This document shows positions 1-8,700 of a DNA stretch of 44,324 bases, piece by piece. The position numbers and the translations under genes were made by a program. Under the pieces are notes generated by a model, which had not been told where the DNA came from, made no database searches, and was given only the letters and a program-made list of their open reading frames with translations. Position 1 is the stretch's first letter; every line of letters begins with the position of its first letter. The DNA is from Promethearchaeota archaeon (GTDB taxonomy: Archaea; Asgardarchaeota; Lokiarchaeia; Sigyniarchaeales; SOKP01). The stretch is from assembly GCA_016839745.1 (NCBI GenBank), contig JAEOTS010000143.1:1-44324 (forward strand), in the 5' to 3' direction.

Positions 1-165
1 TATATCACCCATACCATCCACTAACATCTTATTCATTCCCTTTGGACCTAATGTAGAACGCACAGTTTCTGTAATCGCCATCATAGCATTGATATTATGC
101 ATTCGAGCTTCTTTCTCTTTAGTCTCCTCAGTTCCTTCCCTCAAAATTAATATCGGTACTGACAT
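1..165 (-). CDS. Thermosome (group II chaperonin) subunit, N-terminal part, cut by window edge
   Basis: The first 55 codons of a group II chaperonin subunit are present, starting at the ATG at 165 and running off the left edge. The reading opens MSVPILILREGTEETK and contains the equatorial ATP-binding segment VRSTLGPKGMNKML followed by VDG..GDI, which is diagnostic of thermosome/CCT subunits (LGPKGM is the nucleotide-binding loop). The family forms a cytosolic ATP-driven double-ring folding chamber. The rest of the equatorial, intermediate and apical domains lies outside the window. An A/T-rich TATA-like stretch 26-38 bases upstream fits a nearly leaderless transcript. The subunit type (alpha, beta or other) cannot be told from this fragment. 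Confidence 0.93.
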   Translation of the reverse strand, partial: MSVPILILREGTEETKEKEARMHNINAMMAITETVRSTLGPKGMNKMLVDGMGDI

Positions 166-190
166 TTCAAGTATACCTTTTATTGATTTT

Positions 191-203
191 TATATTTTTA
201 AAA
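191..203 (-). promoter_or_regulatory. Putative TATA box for the thermosome gene
   Basis: Read on the minus strand this is TTTAAAAATATA, centred about 32 bases upstream of the chaperonin ATG at 165. That is the usual distance for an archaeal TATA element giving a very short leader. The rest of 166-314 is low-complexity A/T sequence in which I see no gene. Confidence 0.4.
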
Positions 204-314
204 AAAAATTTTTACTGAATTTTTTAGTTATGCGTGATTAAATAATTTTATGATTTAGAGATCATTATAAAAAGTCTCCGAAACCATAAAAAATAATTGA
301 AATTTTTTTAAAGA

Positions 315-1040
315 TCAGATTATTATTTGACAAAGTGGGAGATTGAGTTCAGGTTTAGTCTTAAAGTTGGATCCAATTAAAAAGAGCTCTCTTAAACACT
401 TAAGATGCCCAATATTATCAATCTTACTAATTGGATTACCGTTAAGGGAGAGAAATTCTAAATTTTGAAGATTTTCTAAACCTTTCACTTCGGTAATCTG
501 ATTATAATCCAATTCTAAATGTTTTAAATTAACAAGTGTATCCAATCCTTTTATTTCTTCAATATTATTTTCACTTAAAATTAAAGTCTTTAATTTGGTT
601 AAATTTTCAAACCCTTCAATCTCAGTTATACTATTAATTTTGAGTCTAAGATATTCTAAATTTTTTAAAGTTTCAAGGTTTTCAATTTTGGAGATCTGGT
701 TACATTTTAAGTCTAAGTGTCTTAATTTTATGAGGTTTTGTATACCATCAATTTTAGCAATGAAATTATACGAAAGATTTAGTCTCTTAAGGTTAATTAT
801 ATAATCCAAACTGTTAATTTGGGAGAAACTATTTAATCCTAGATCAAGATATTCCAAAGAAATCAGATTTTCAAGATAATCAAACTTAACAATTGAGTTC
901 TCTCTTAAAAACAACCTCTTAAGTCCAGCAAACTCATCTATCCCTTTAACTTCAGAGAGAGATTTAATCCCTGCTCCAAAAAGGTCTAATTTAAAATTTT
1001 TAACATTTTTTCTTTTTCCATTCACAATTACATAATCCAA
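315..1040 (-). CDS. SDS22-type leucine-rich-repeat protein
   Basis: A 241-residue protein made almost entirely of about eight 22-residue leucine-rich repeats of the SDS22-like form LxxLxxLxLxxNxIxxIxxL. Examples are LKRLFLRENSIVKFDYLENL, LRHLDLKCNQISKIENLETL and LEYLRLKINSITEIEGFENL. Such proteins form a curved solenoid used for protein binding, and they are common in Asgard genomes. No catalytic domain, signal peptide or membrane segment is visible, so it is probably cytosolic. The start is uncertain: there is no in-frame ATG. The TTG at 1040 is the best candidate, and the frame stays open upstream for only a few codons (LLLKDENG). The partner is unknown. The neighbours (chaperonin; secreted phospholipase-like protein) are on the same strand but separated by 120-150 bases, so an operon is not implied. 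Confidence 0.85.
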   Translation of the reverse strand: MDYVIVNGKRKNVKNFKLDLFGAGIKSLSEVKGIDEFAGLKRLFLRENSIVKFDYLENLISLEYLDLGLNSFSQINSLDYIINLKRLNLSYNFIAKIDGIQNLIKLRHLDLKCNQISKIENLETLKNLEYLRLKINSITEIEGFENLTKLKTLILSENNIEEIKGLDTLVNLKHLELDYNQITEVKGLENLQNLEFLSLNGNPISKIDNIGHLKCLRELFLIGSNFKTKPELNLPLCQIII

Positions 1041-1160
1041 TCCATTTTCATCTTTCAGCAGTAATCACTCATCTTCATTTAAAAGAGGGAATTATACTAT
1101 TATAAATATGGAAAATTAATCATATAAATCTGATGTGAGTTGTTAAAAAGTAAAAAAATA

Positions 1161-2438
1161 CTAATTAATAGGAGAAAGTAACTTTTCAAGAGATTTAATG
1201 TCATGTAATTTTGCGAGCTCATTTAATTTTTTCACGATACTAATGGCAGCCAGTGTCATTACAACGCCAAAAGCCCCCATAAAGTCAAACAATTCCAATT
1301 CTGTCTTTAGTGATGCGGCTTCATCAATTCTTTCCCCCATTGGCTCTATTTCTCGTTCCATTTGACCATCTTCACCCTGTTGACCAGTGCAATCACAATC
1401 AATATAATATATATCGATAAGATAATTCATTGCGGCAGCTGCATGATATATAGCAAGATAAAGACTGTGACCAACTGTATCAAAATAACGCTTGGCAGTT
1501 GTATCTAGATTAATTTGAGCACGAGTTACCATAGTCCAAGTGTTAATTTTCTCATAATCAATGTCTACTGTAGATCCTGGTAAAAGAGGCCAATATTCAG
1601 TCTTCGGATAAAATAAATAATGCATATCAGCTGCATCCAAATAATAGCTTGTGCCCCATCTTGTGATTCTTGCAGCTTCTCTAACCGCTAAACTAGGTAA
1701 TTCTTTATGATCCAGAGGAAAACCAACTGATAAATCTACTCCAATATCAGAAAAAAAATCTGTAGTAGTTCTAAGAGGATAAATTGTGTTGGTTAACATC
1801 TGAACACAAGAAGCATATCGTATATCATGTAAAGCACCATCTTCTTGTATATTTTTCACATGGGGATAGTAAGAGGCATCTGCGATGAGATGGCACATGA
1901 CTCCTAAGAGATATGCCGCTCTTTGGCAATCACGCCATGAAAAACTTTCACCAACCAAACCCGCAACATTGTCTACATAAGATAATAACGCTCCAGTTGG
2001 CTCTGAATCGAAAGTTTCAAATCTCAACCTATGATCTGAGTAAACACCACCTATAACATTAGTAACCCAATTTTGACACCTAGTCAATAAATAAACCTGA
2101 TATGACAGTCTAGAATCAGGGACTTCTGTACCCAGAAGGTACCACCATTTTAAATCATTGGTATTGATATACAAGGCTTCAATAAATTGATTATAACATT
2201 TCTCATACAAGATTTGAAGTGCCGACTCAGCAATCCAATCATGTGTTCCATAATGTTTAAGCCCATTATTTAATAAATAATCCTCTTTATAATTCCACCA
2301 AGACTGCGCGTAGGAATAACCTCTTCCCTTTCTTTGATTCCTCCATGCAGCCACTTCAGGGTAATAGTTTTCAGCACAAGACATTATAGCTAAAAATAAA
2401 AGAAAAGAAACCATGTAGAAATATTTGATTTTTTTCAT
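1161..2438 (-). CDS. Secreted S1/P1-nuclease or zinc-dependent phospholipase C-like protein
   Basis: A 425-residue protein with an N-terminal hydrophobic export segment (about residues 8-20, ending IMSC, which could serve as a lipid-anchoring cysteine) and a hydrophobic C-terminal segment near residue 390. The metal-site pattern of the zinc-dependent phospholipase C / S1-P1 nuclease fold is visible. THDWIAESA at 65-73 matches the early His-Asp pair. H183-x3-D187-x5-H193 (HLIADASYYPH) matches the family's H-x3-D-x5-H signature, and H204 follows. The family binds three zinc ions and cleaves phosphodiesters in lipids or nucleic acids. The substrate here cannot be read from sequence. It is likely extracellular and membrane tethered. 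The ATG start is followed directly by MKKIKYFYMVSF, a normal signal-peptide start. Confidence 0.7.
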   Translation of the reverse strand: MKKIKYFYMVSFLLFLAIMSCAENYYPEVAAWRNQRKGRGYSYAQSWWNYKEDYLLNNGLKHYGTHDWIAESALQILYEKCYNQFIEALYINTNDLKWWYLLGTEVPDSRLSYQVYLLTRCQNWVTNVIGGVYSDHRLRFETFDSEPTGALLSYVDNVAGLVGESFSWRDCQRAAYLLGVMCHLIADASYYPHVKNIQEDGALHDIRYASCVQMLTNTIYPLRTTTDFFSDIGVDLSVGFPLDHKELPSLAVREAARITRWGTSYYLDAADMHYLFYPKTEYWPLLPGSTVDIDYEKINTWTMVTRAQINLDTTAKRYFDTVGHSLYLAIYHAAAAMNYLIDIYYIDCDCTGQQGEDGQMEREIEPMGERIDEAASLKTELELFDFMGAFGVVMTLAAISIVKKLNELAKLHDIKSLEKLLSPIN

Positions 2439-2546
2439 TTTACCTCAATTTATACTATAGTTATATATTAATATTGGATTAAGTTAATATTTAAAAATAT
2501 GGTTTGTAGAAGTGCGAACTGTTATTTAAATGAAAGAAGTGGAAGA

Positions 2547-2560
2547 AATATTTAAATAGT
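2547..2560 (+). promoter_or_regulatory. Putative TATA box in the divergent intergenic region
   Basis: AAATATTTAAATAG lies about 65 bases upstream of the membrane gene at 2620, inside the 181-base region between that gene and the divergent secreted protein. A second A/T block near 2484-2500 could serve the minus-strand gene. Assignment is by composition and position only. Confidence 0.3.
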
Positions 2561-2619
2561 TTTTTGAAATATTAAGATTAGGTAAGACGATTTAAAATTA
2601 ATTAAAAAACAATGAAAAA

Positions 2620-3207
2620 ATGAAAGTTTTAGATAAAATAAAGCGGATGAAAAGAACTAAATTTGTGAGTTATATTTTGCTTTTAGGCATAATCGTTTAT
2701 GGGTTGTCATTTTCAATAATATTTATTACGGCTTCAAATGCATTTTATCATACGATAAGGAGTATAAGTATTCCAGATGAATATTTCATAACGATTCTGG
2801 ATCCAGAGAATCCAGAATTTATAATGTCATATCGCGTAGAGAATAAGGGATTATACTATCTAACAGAATTTCGGGTAAATATTTCAATGGATTTGATTTA
2901 TAATAATACTACAAATAATACTGAAAGAATAAACATTTTCTCAGGTAAAGAAAAATTGGATGATGTCGCTCCCTTACAAAGGGTACAAGGGGAATTCTAC
3001 AAAGACAACGATTCATTTAATATTGTCAATTTAGAATATTACTGGAGCACTGTAGCTAATTCTTCGGACACGCGGTTTATATTTGACTTTGAGATTGAAG
3101 GGAGATATTGCCTTAATCTTCTTTATTTTAGCATTCAGATTGATGATTTTGAATTTGTAGATGAAGAATGTCCGAACTGCGGAAGCCAAATAATTATAGA
3201 GGAGTAG
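2620..3207 (+). CDS. Membrane-anchored protein with C-terminal CPNC motif, function unknown
   Basis: I do not recognise the family. It has 195 residues with one N-terminal transmembrane segment (about residues 16-38) after a basic stretch (KIKRMKRTK), then an extracytosolic or cytosolic beta-rich domain with several N-x-T/S sequons. It ends in ECPNCGSQIIIEE, half of a zinc ribbon: a single Cys pair, so metal binding would need a partner or dimer. It is followed after 12 bases by another membrane gene and then two beta-helix membrane genes, all on the same strand, so a co-transcribed membrane cluster is likely. The ATG at 2620 is preferred because the ATG at 2612 terminates at once. Confidence 0.6.
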   Translation: MKVLDKIKRMKRTKFVSYILLLGIIVYGLSFSIIFITASNAFYHTIRSISIPDEYFITILDPENPEFIMSYRVENKGLYYLTEFRVNISMDLIYNNTTNNTERINIFSGKEKLDDVAPLQRVQGEFYKDNDSFNIVNLEYYWSTVANSSDTRFIFDFEIEGRYCLNLLYFSIQIDDFEFVDEECPNCGSQIIIEE

Positions 3208-3219
3208 TGAGACTTAAGC

Positions 3220-3972
3220 ATGAGAAAAAGGAACTTTAGGTTTTATAGTCTTTTATTGTCAGTAATACTTAGCATTCTATTTACAATTATATTTCCTTTA
3301 ATTCTTAGTGTTTTTGCATTAGACATAACAATGTTAACGCTGAATCAAATTTTAGTTATAATTGTGTTAGGAGCTATAATAACAATTTTGATAAGTTTAA
3401 AGTATTTCCCTAATTTAAGATATCAATACAAATTTGTGTTGAGTATTATTCCTGAAGTACTCTATATCGCTCAAATTATTATTTTATCACAAACAGAGGT
3501 GATCACAATCTCTGATATCGATTTTAAGGTATTAATTGATACTAGAATGTTATATTTATTCTTTATCGTTATTCCAATTTTGATTATAATTCGAACTACT
3601 TATTTATATATAATTTTTCGGAGAGAAGCAAGGCTTAAGTTGATTGTACTTTATTCAATAGAAGAGATGAGAAAATCTAACTCAAAACTTCCCTTGGGAA
3701 AATATATTAAAAAGAATATCAATATTAAAGAACAAGAGAAGAAATTGTTGTTAAGGCAACTGCCTTTATTCTTAAATCAATTTAAGAAAGCTAACCACTT
3801 CTTAATCTCTAAGAATAAAAGGTTTTTTTTAACTGAAAAAGCCAAAACAATTTTAACTCAAAATATTAGATTAATAAAAGATATCGCTAAATTTGAAATC
3901 ATTCCAAAAAATTTAGAAACGTGGACGGAGGAAGAATTAATAAAATACGCAAAAAGTAGGGGGTTGAATTAA
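3220..3972 (+). CDS. Four-helix membrane protein with cytosolic C-terminal domain, unknown function
   Basis: A 250-residue protein with about four hydrophobic segments in the first 135 residues, followed by a charged, helical C-terminal half (from about RREARLKLIVLYS). The last part, with LPLFLNQFKKANHFLISK and KRFFLTEKAKTIL, has the helix-turn-strand look of a small winged-helix-like module, but this is only a visual impression. The stop codon directly abuts the ATG of the next gene (3972/3973), so translational coupling is likely. It may be a membrane sensor or adaptor in the same transcription unit; no function can be assigned. Confidence 0.6.
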   Translation: MRKRNFRFYSLLLSVILSILFTIIFPLILSVFALDITMLTLNQILVIIVLGAIITILISLKYFPNLRYQYKFVLSIIPEVLYIAQIIILSQTEVITISDIDFKVLIDTRMLYLFFIVIPILIIIRTTYLYIIFRREARLKLIVLYSIEEMRKSNSKLPLGKYIKKNINIKEQEKKLLLRQLPLFLNQFKKANHFLISKNKRFFLTEKAKTILTQNIRLIKDIAKFEIIPKNLETWTEEELIKYAKSRGLN

Positions 3973-4668
3973 ATGTTTTCTAAAGATCTAAAAAAAAAAG
4001 ATATTAAATTTTCAGAAGAAATTGAAATATATAGAATAAGGAACGATGGTATTAATTCCGATGAAGATTTAGTAAATTTTGCTCGAAAAAACAATTGGGG
4101 AGGAAAAGGTATTGAGAGCAATCCATATATTATTGAAACAGAAGAAGGATTACCCAGTCAGCTATATTTCCTGAATGTCAGTCAATATGTAGTAATGAAA
4201 AATTGTAATTTTGAAATCCTTGAGTTTGTAAAGAGTTCAAACGCAAAGATTATCGATTGTTCATTGAAGAGACTTAACTTAATAGATGTTTCCCAAATTT
4301 CAATAGAAAACACAAATATATCAAAACTCCACATGTGGAAAACAAAAAAAAATAATTTTTATAACTGTGAGGTAAAAGAGTTAGGTGGCGGAGTTAATAG
4401 AAAAAATTTATTCCAGAATTGTAAATTACCCGATGATGCTCAAGAAAAGTTAACAAAAAAAGTAATTGATACATCAGATTTATATCTTATTGCTGCTTTG
4501 GCTGGACTTACCTTTATATTTACATATTGGCAAATAGAAGGAATGGATTATGTTTTTCCAGGTATAATGGTCTGGTTATGGATTTCATATGGTTTTATTA
4601 TGGTATTTTTTTTATTAAGTATTGGCAGAAAAACATATTCTAAAATAAAACCAAATAAAATTATATAG
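3973..4668 (+). CDS. NosD-like beta-helix membrane protein, copy 1 of a tandem pair
   Basis: A 231-residue protein with an N-terminal block NNWGGKGIESNPYIIE. This matches the NW.G.G...NPYIIE entry motif that opens many archaeal right-handed parallel beta-helix (NosD/pectate-lyase-like) domains. Short strand repeats (VVMKNCNFEILEFVKSS, KIIDCSLKRLNLID, ISIENTNISKLHM) follow. Two transmembrane segments lie near residues 170-190 and 197-215. The helix has only a handful of turns, shorter than usual secreted family members, and there is no N-terminal signal peptide, so the soluble part may face the cytosol. It starts at the base after the previous stop, behind a GGGGG stretch. It is paralogous to the next gene. 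Function unknown. Confidence 0.7.
   Translation: MFSKDLKKKDIKFSEEIEIYRIRNDGINSDEDLVNFARKNNWGGKGIESNPYIIETEEGLPSQLYFLNVSQYVVMKNCNFEILEFVKSSNAKIIDCSLKRLNLIDVSQISIENTNISKLHMWKTKKNNFYNCEVKELGGGVNRKNLFQNCKLPDDAQEKLTKKVIDTSDLYLIAALAGLTFIFTYWQIEGMDYVFPGIMVWLWISYGFIMVFFLLSIGRKTYSKIKPNKII
4139..4235 (+). repeat. 97-bp direct repeat, copy 1
   Basis: These 97 bases are identical to 4881-4977 in the neighbouring paralogue, although the flanking parts of the two genes have diverged clearly. It encodes the first beta-helix turns. It is best explained by recent gene conversion or a very recent duplication under uneven constraint. Confidence 0.9.
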
Positions 4669-4717
4669 AGTGAAAATCTGCATTAATCTTATGTAAGAAA
4701 AAAGAGGTGTATCCTAG

Positions 4718-5395
4718 ATGTTTAAAATCGATTTAGATAAACTTTCCGAGCGGGCTAAAGTGATTGATATTTATTTAAGAAGAAACGATGGTATTAATTC
4801 TGATGAAGAGTTAGTAAGTCTAGCTCGAAAAAACAATTGGGGAGGAAAGGGTGTTGAGACTAATCCATATATTATCGAAGCAGAAGAAGGATTACCCAGT
4901 CAGCTATATTTCCTGAATGTCAGTCAATATGTAGTAATGAAAAATTGTAATTTTGAAATCCTTGAGTTTGTAAAGAGCTCGAATCTCAGGGTGACCAATT
5001 GTTCACTTAAGAGACTAAATTTAATAGAATGTTCCTGTATTTCCATAGAAAATATTAAAATGTCAAACTTGTATATGTCTAAAGCGAAAGAAAACAATTT
5101 TGATAACTGCGAGATTAAAGAACTTAGCGGTCGACTAAGTAGGGAAAATACATTCCAAAATTGTAAATTACCTGACGATGCTCAAGAGAAATTAACAGAA
5201 AAAATAATTGCCAAACCTCAGTGGTATTTTATTTTATCTATCGGTTTCCTTACCCTTATTAATGTGTTTTTCCAAATAGATTCCACTAGGCTTTTTATTT
5301 GGATAATTGATGGATTCTTCGTGGCAATTTTTTTAGCTAGTATTATCAAAAGGGCTTACTATAGAATAATAAAACCAAATAAATTTATAAAATAA
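4718..5395 (+). CDS. NosD-like beta-helix membrane protein, copy 2 of a tandem pair
   Basis: A 225-residue paralogue of the preceding gene with the same order: NNWGGKGVETNPYIIE motif near residues 40-55, beta-helix-like repeats, LPDDAQEKLTEKII linker, and two C-terminal membrane segments. The first 30 residues and the membrane segments differ strongly from copy 1, while the central repeat block is nearly unchanged. A good ribosome binding site (AGAGGTG at about 4704) precedes the ATG at 4718. It is probably part of the same transcription unit (49-base gap). Function unknown. The pair may act as membrane-bound recognition or scaffolding proteins. Confidence 0.7.
   Translation: MFKIDLDKLSERAKVIDIYLRRNDGINSDEELVSLARKNNWGGKGVETNPYIIEAEEGLPSQLYFLNVSQYVVMKNCNFEILEFVKSSNLRVTNCSLKRLNLIECSCISIENIKMSNLYMSKAKENNFDNCEIKELSGRLSRENTFQNCKLPDDAQEKLTEKIIAKPQWYFILSIGFLTLINVFFQIDSTRLFIWIIDGFFVAIFLASIIKRAYYRIIKPNKFIK
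4881..4977 (+). repeat. 97-bp direct repeat, copy 2
   Basis: Exact copy of 4139-4235 inside the second paralogue; see copy 1. Confidence 0.9.
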
Positions 5396-5446
5396 TCAAA
5401 AAAACGAAGATTGAGCCAATAATTGTAAGTTTAAAAAAAAAAAAAA

Positions 5447-5767
5447 TTAATAATTAAATTTAACCTTCTTATGTAACAGGTTTACTTCGATATCACTAAG
5501 TACCTTCCTTAAGTAAAAAAGTATGAATTTGTTCCCTTTCTTTGTAAGACAGATTTTCTTTCTTTTACCTTCTTTGTCCCTTTTCACCAAATTCTCTCTT
5601 TCTAACTCCGATATCAGACTTGAAGCATAACTTTTTTTAATACCAAGCTCTTTCTGGATATCCTGAGAGTAAATGTATTTACTATTAATATAATTCCTTC
5701 TTAAGAAGGCTAAAATCCTTTGTTTGTTATTAAAAAAATTATTTTCTGTAATTGCCATTTTTTTCAT
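5447..5767 (-). CDS. MarR/ArsR-like winged-helix transcriptional regulator
   Basis: A small DNA-binding protein of about 106 residues. It has a helix-turn-helix (YSQDIQKELGIKKSYASSLI, the recognition region), then SELERENLVKRDKEG and a wing (KRKKICLTKKG), followed by a C-terminal helix probably used for dimerisation. The frame also opens with two GTG codons at 5773 and 5770. I prefer the ATG at 5767 because GGTG just upstream is a plausible ribosome binding site. It follows the stop of the giant surface protein gene by a few bases on the same strand, so both are likely on one mRNA. A role as regulator of that gene, or as a feedback element, is inference. A T-run on this strand near 5432-5446 may end the transcript. 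Confidence 0.75.
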   Translation of the reverse strand: MKKMAITENNFFNNKQRILAFLRRNYINSKYIYSQDIQKELGIKKSYASSLISELERENLVKRDKEGKRKKICLTKKGNKFILFYLRKVLSDIEVNLLHKKVKFNY

Positions 5768-5777
5768 CACCACAAAT

Positions 5778-8700
5778 TTAGTACAAGGGAGGGCTACCTC
5801 CTAAAGAAAGATTCTTAATAGTTGCCAAAAATATACCCACAAAAATGCCGACTAAAATCATTATTTTGTAAATCCTTGTACATCGGTACCAGAATTTCCA
5901 ATAAGAATTCCTTTTCGATCTATTTGCGCTAACGCAATGTGCAACGAGCAAAGTATAAAGACCAGCATAAACCCCTATAAACATTGGAAATAATAAAAGC
6001 ACACTATGTGCAAACGACAATACATTACTTACAGCAGAATCATCAGGCAAGAATAATCGCAGAAGGGGAATTAATAATGCAAATATCCATTGAAGAGCCA
6101 ATAAAAACTTTAATGGCCCAAGAAGTCCGCTTACAATTATGCTCGCGAAAGAATTTATATCTCCATCATCATTAACCATGAATGTCTCAATACAAATCCA
6201 CAGCAAGAAGCACCCTAATGAAAATCCTAACAATCCTCCAATATTATCCGTCTCATAAAACTTCGTTAACATCAAAGACATAAAAAGTCCCGTTATTACG
6301 AGAGGGATAAATGATAATATATATGCTAAGTCGTTAAAGCATCCCCATAAAGCTACAGCAGATAATAGTGTAATGGGCACGATACCTAGAAATGCTAGTG
6401 TGAAATCTATCATTAGTCTTCCTTCCGCATAAAAAGTTTCTGGCTGAGAGAAGAAACTTTTAATATAAGAAAGATCCAGACAGATACCAGATTCAAGTGA
6501 ATATGGATTTCCTTGATACTCAAATTCAAAATCTACATCCCAATACCCATATGATAATTTATCTGTCGTAGCCTCAAAATAATACCGCTTGATTTTTCCA
6601 TCAGTAGAACTCCAATAATGAAGCATTGTAAACTGCCCTTTAGTTTGATCCTGTGTACAAGTAATATTCGGTTTGGATGATAAACCTGTTCCACTATAAT
6701 CTGAAACTTCTACAATATATGTATTACTACTTTCTCTAGTTATTGTTGTGCCATCTCCATATGAGGCATATGAATTTATCCTAAAGTTAAGTTTTGTAGT
6801 TGATTTAACAAATGGTCCAATAAAGTGAGTAAAGTTTCCACTTTCATCAATACTAAGCAATGAAGTAATTTCTCCTGATGTTGTGGTTGCTTCAAAATAA
6901 TACTTGAATGCCCCAATATTACTATCATCATAACCTTCATCATCAAAATTCAATGTATAGTGAAATTCTACAGGATCTTCATAATCTGGATTAAACTCGA
7001 CTGATTCCATTTCAAATTTTTGTATACCAACAGTTTTTGACACACCGGTACCAATTTGTGCTTTAGCAGGTATTAAACATAAACTTACCTCAGAAGGAGC
7101 ATTCCCATCAACCATATCCCACCAAGTCACATAAAATGTAAAATTTTCAGTTATCCATCCATCGATATTAGAATAATCAGCAGTATTGGAAGTAACACGA
7201 TGACCCATCAAATAACTCGGACCATTTGATGTGTCAGGTCCTACAAAATAATCATTTAGTGGGGATGTAATAATTTCACTAGTATCCTTATCCTTTGTAG
7301 AGAAGTAGAAATGCCACAGACCGTCGTTATATCCAGATAAGTCGACAGTTTTATTATAAATAGCTCCATTTACGGATGTGAAATCTGCTCCACCATCTAA
7401 ACTCATATCAAAGGAATCAAGTTGGCTTCCATCTGGCTTGATTAAGTGTAGCTTTACACCGTAGGTATCATCTGGTCCCTCAAAGTTTGGATCATAATAG
7501 TTTGTCCTAAAATCATACTTATCATTCCCTAAATCTACATATTCACAATGCAAGGTTGGTGCAACATTATCAGATGCTGGTTCTAGAGGGATCGGATTAT
7601 TTGTGGAATCACCTAGTGTAGTTAACTTATTATCAGAGTCTAATACACCATTTTGACTCATATAAACTGTAGAATTTCCATAAATTGTTTTATCACTAAC
7701 CCATGGTATATAAAGATCTAAAAATTCCCAGTATACCCATTCAATCCAAAATTCTTGTTGAAAGTTAGTACTTGAAGTCTTTAAATAAAAGTAACCTGCT
7801 CTAAAAGCCGAGCCGTATGTAATTGCCCAATTTAATCCAAAAGAAGTCTCAATCTCCTCAAAAATACTGATGAATAATAGTGCGACTCCAATGCTTAAGA
7901 CGACAACGCTAATTGTTAGAAGTTCCAAAGCTAATAGTATAAAGAAAAATATGAATAAAGCACATCTCACGATAACCCATAATAAGTACGCAAGGAAGGA
8001 TAAGAGATTCATGAAGATCTCTGCCAAAAAATCAAGCAGATTTATCATAAATATGCCGGGACATATTGCCATCATTACGTATAGCACAATATTTACTCCT
8101 GGAATGCACCATAGAATTGCCCATAGAATTGAATCCCAACCAACTTCGGGATTAGGCTGTGGACCAAAGGGAGAGTTAGAATAGTTATTAAACCAAGGAA
8201 CATAGCTCAATACGGAATAGGGTAGATTCATCTGAGTAGCTAAGGTTCCATTAAGTTTAGTCGATACATAAGCATGAATTGTACCATTAATTGCAATAGT
8301 ATTATTATTTTCATTTAGGGTTTCATTGATAATGCCAATAAGTATTAAATTTAACACTTCCATAGCCTGCTCAGGAGTAATATCAAAGCGAATAAAGACA
8401 TAATCCACATCTGCATTTCCCTCCTGAACGGAATCATCTCGATCATTAGCAGTAAACTCAAACATATTATCTCTAGCACTATATAACACTGTTTCATTAA
8501 GGCATTCAGTTTCTACATACTCGTTTAAGAGCGTATGAGTAAAGAGTTCGGTTGGAATCACTATAACATTAACTCCAAGCTCAAACGGAGTGCCATCACA
8601 GTCACCCATAGCTTCAGCATTATCACCAAGGTTATACTCAGAATCCCATGAAAAGCCAAATGCATCAAAAAACGCGTCAAATCCAACAATCCCTCCCGAA

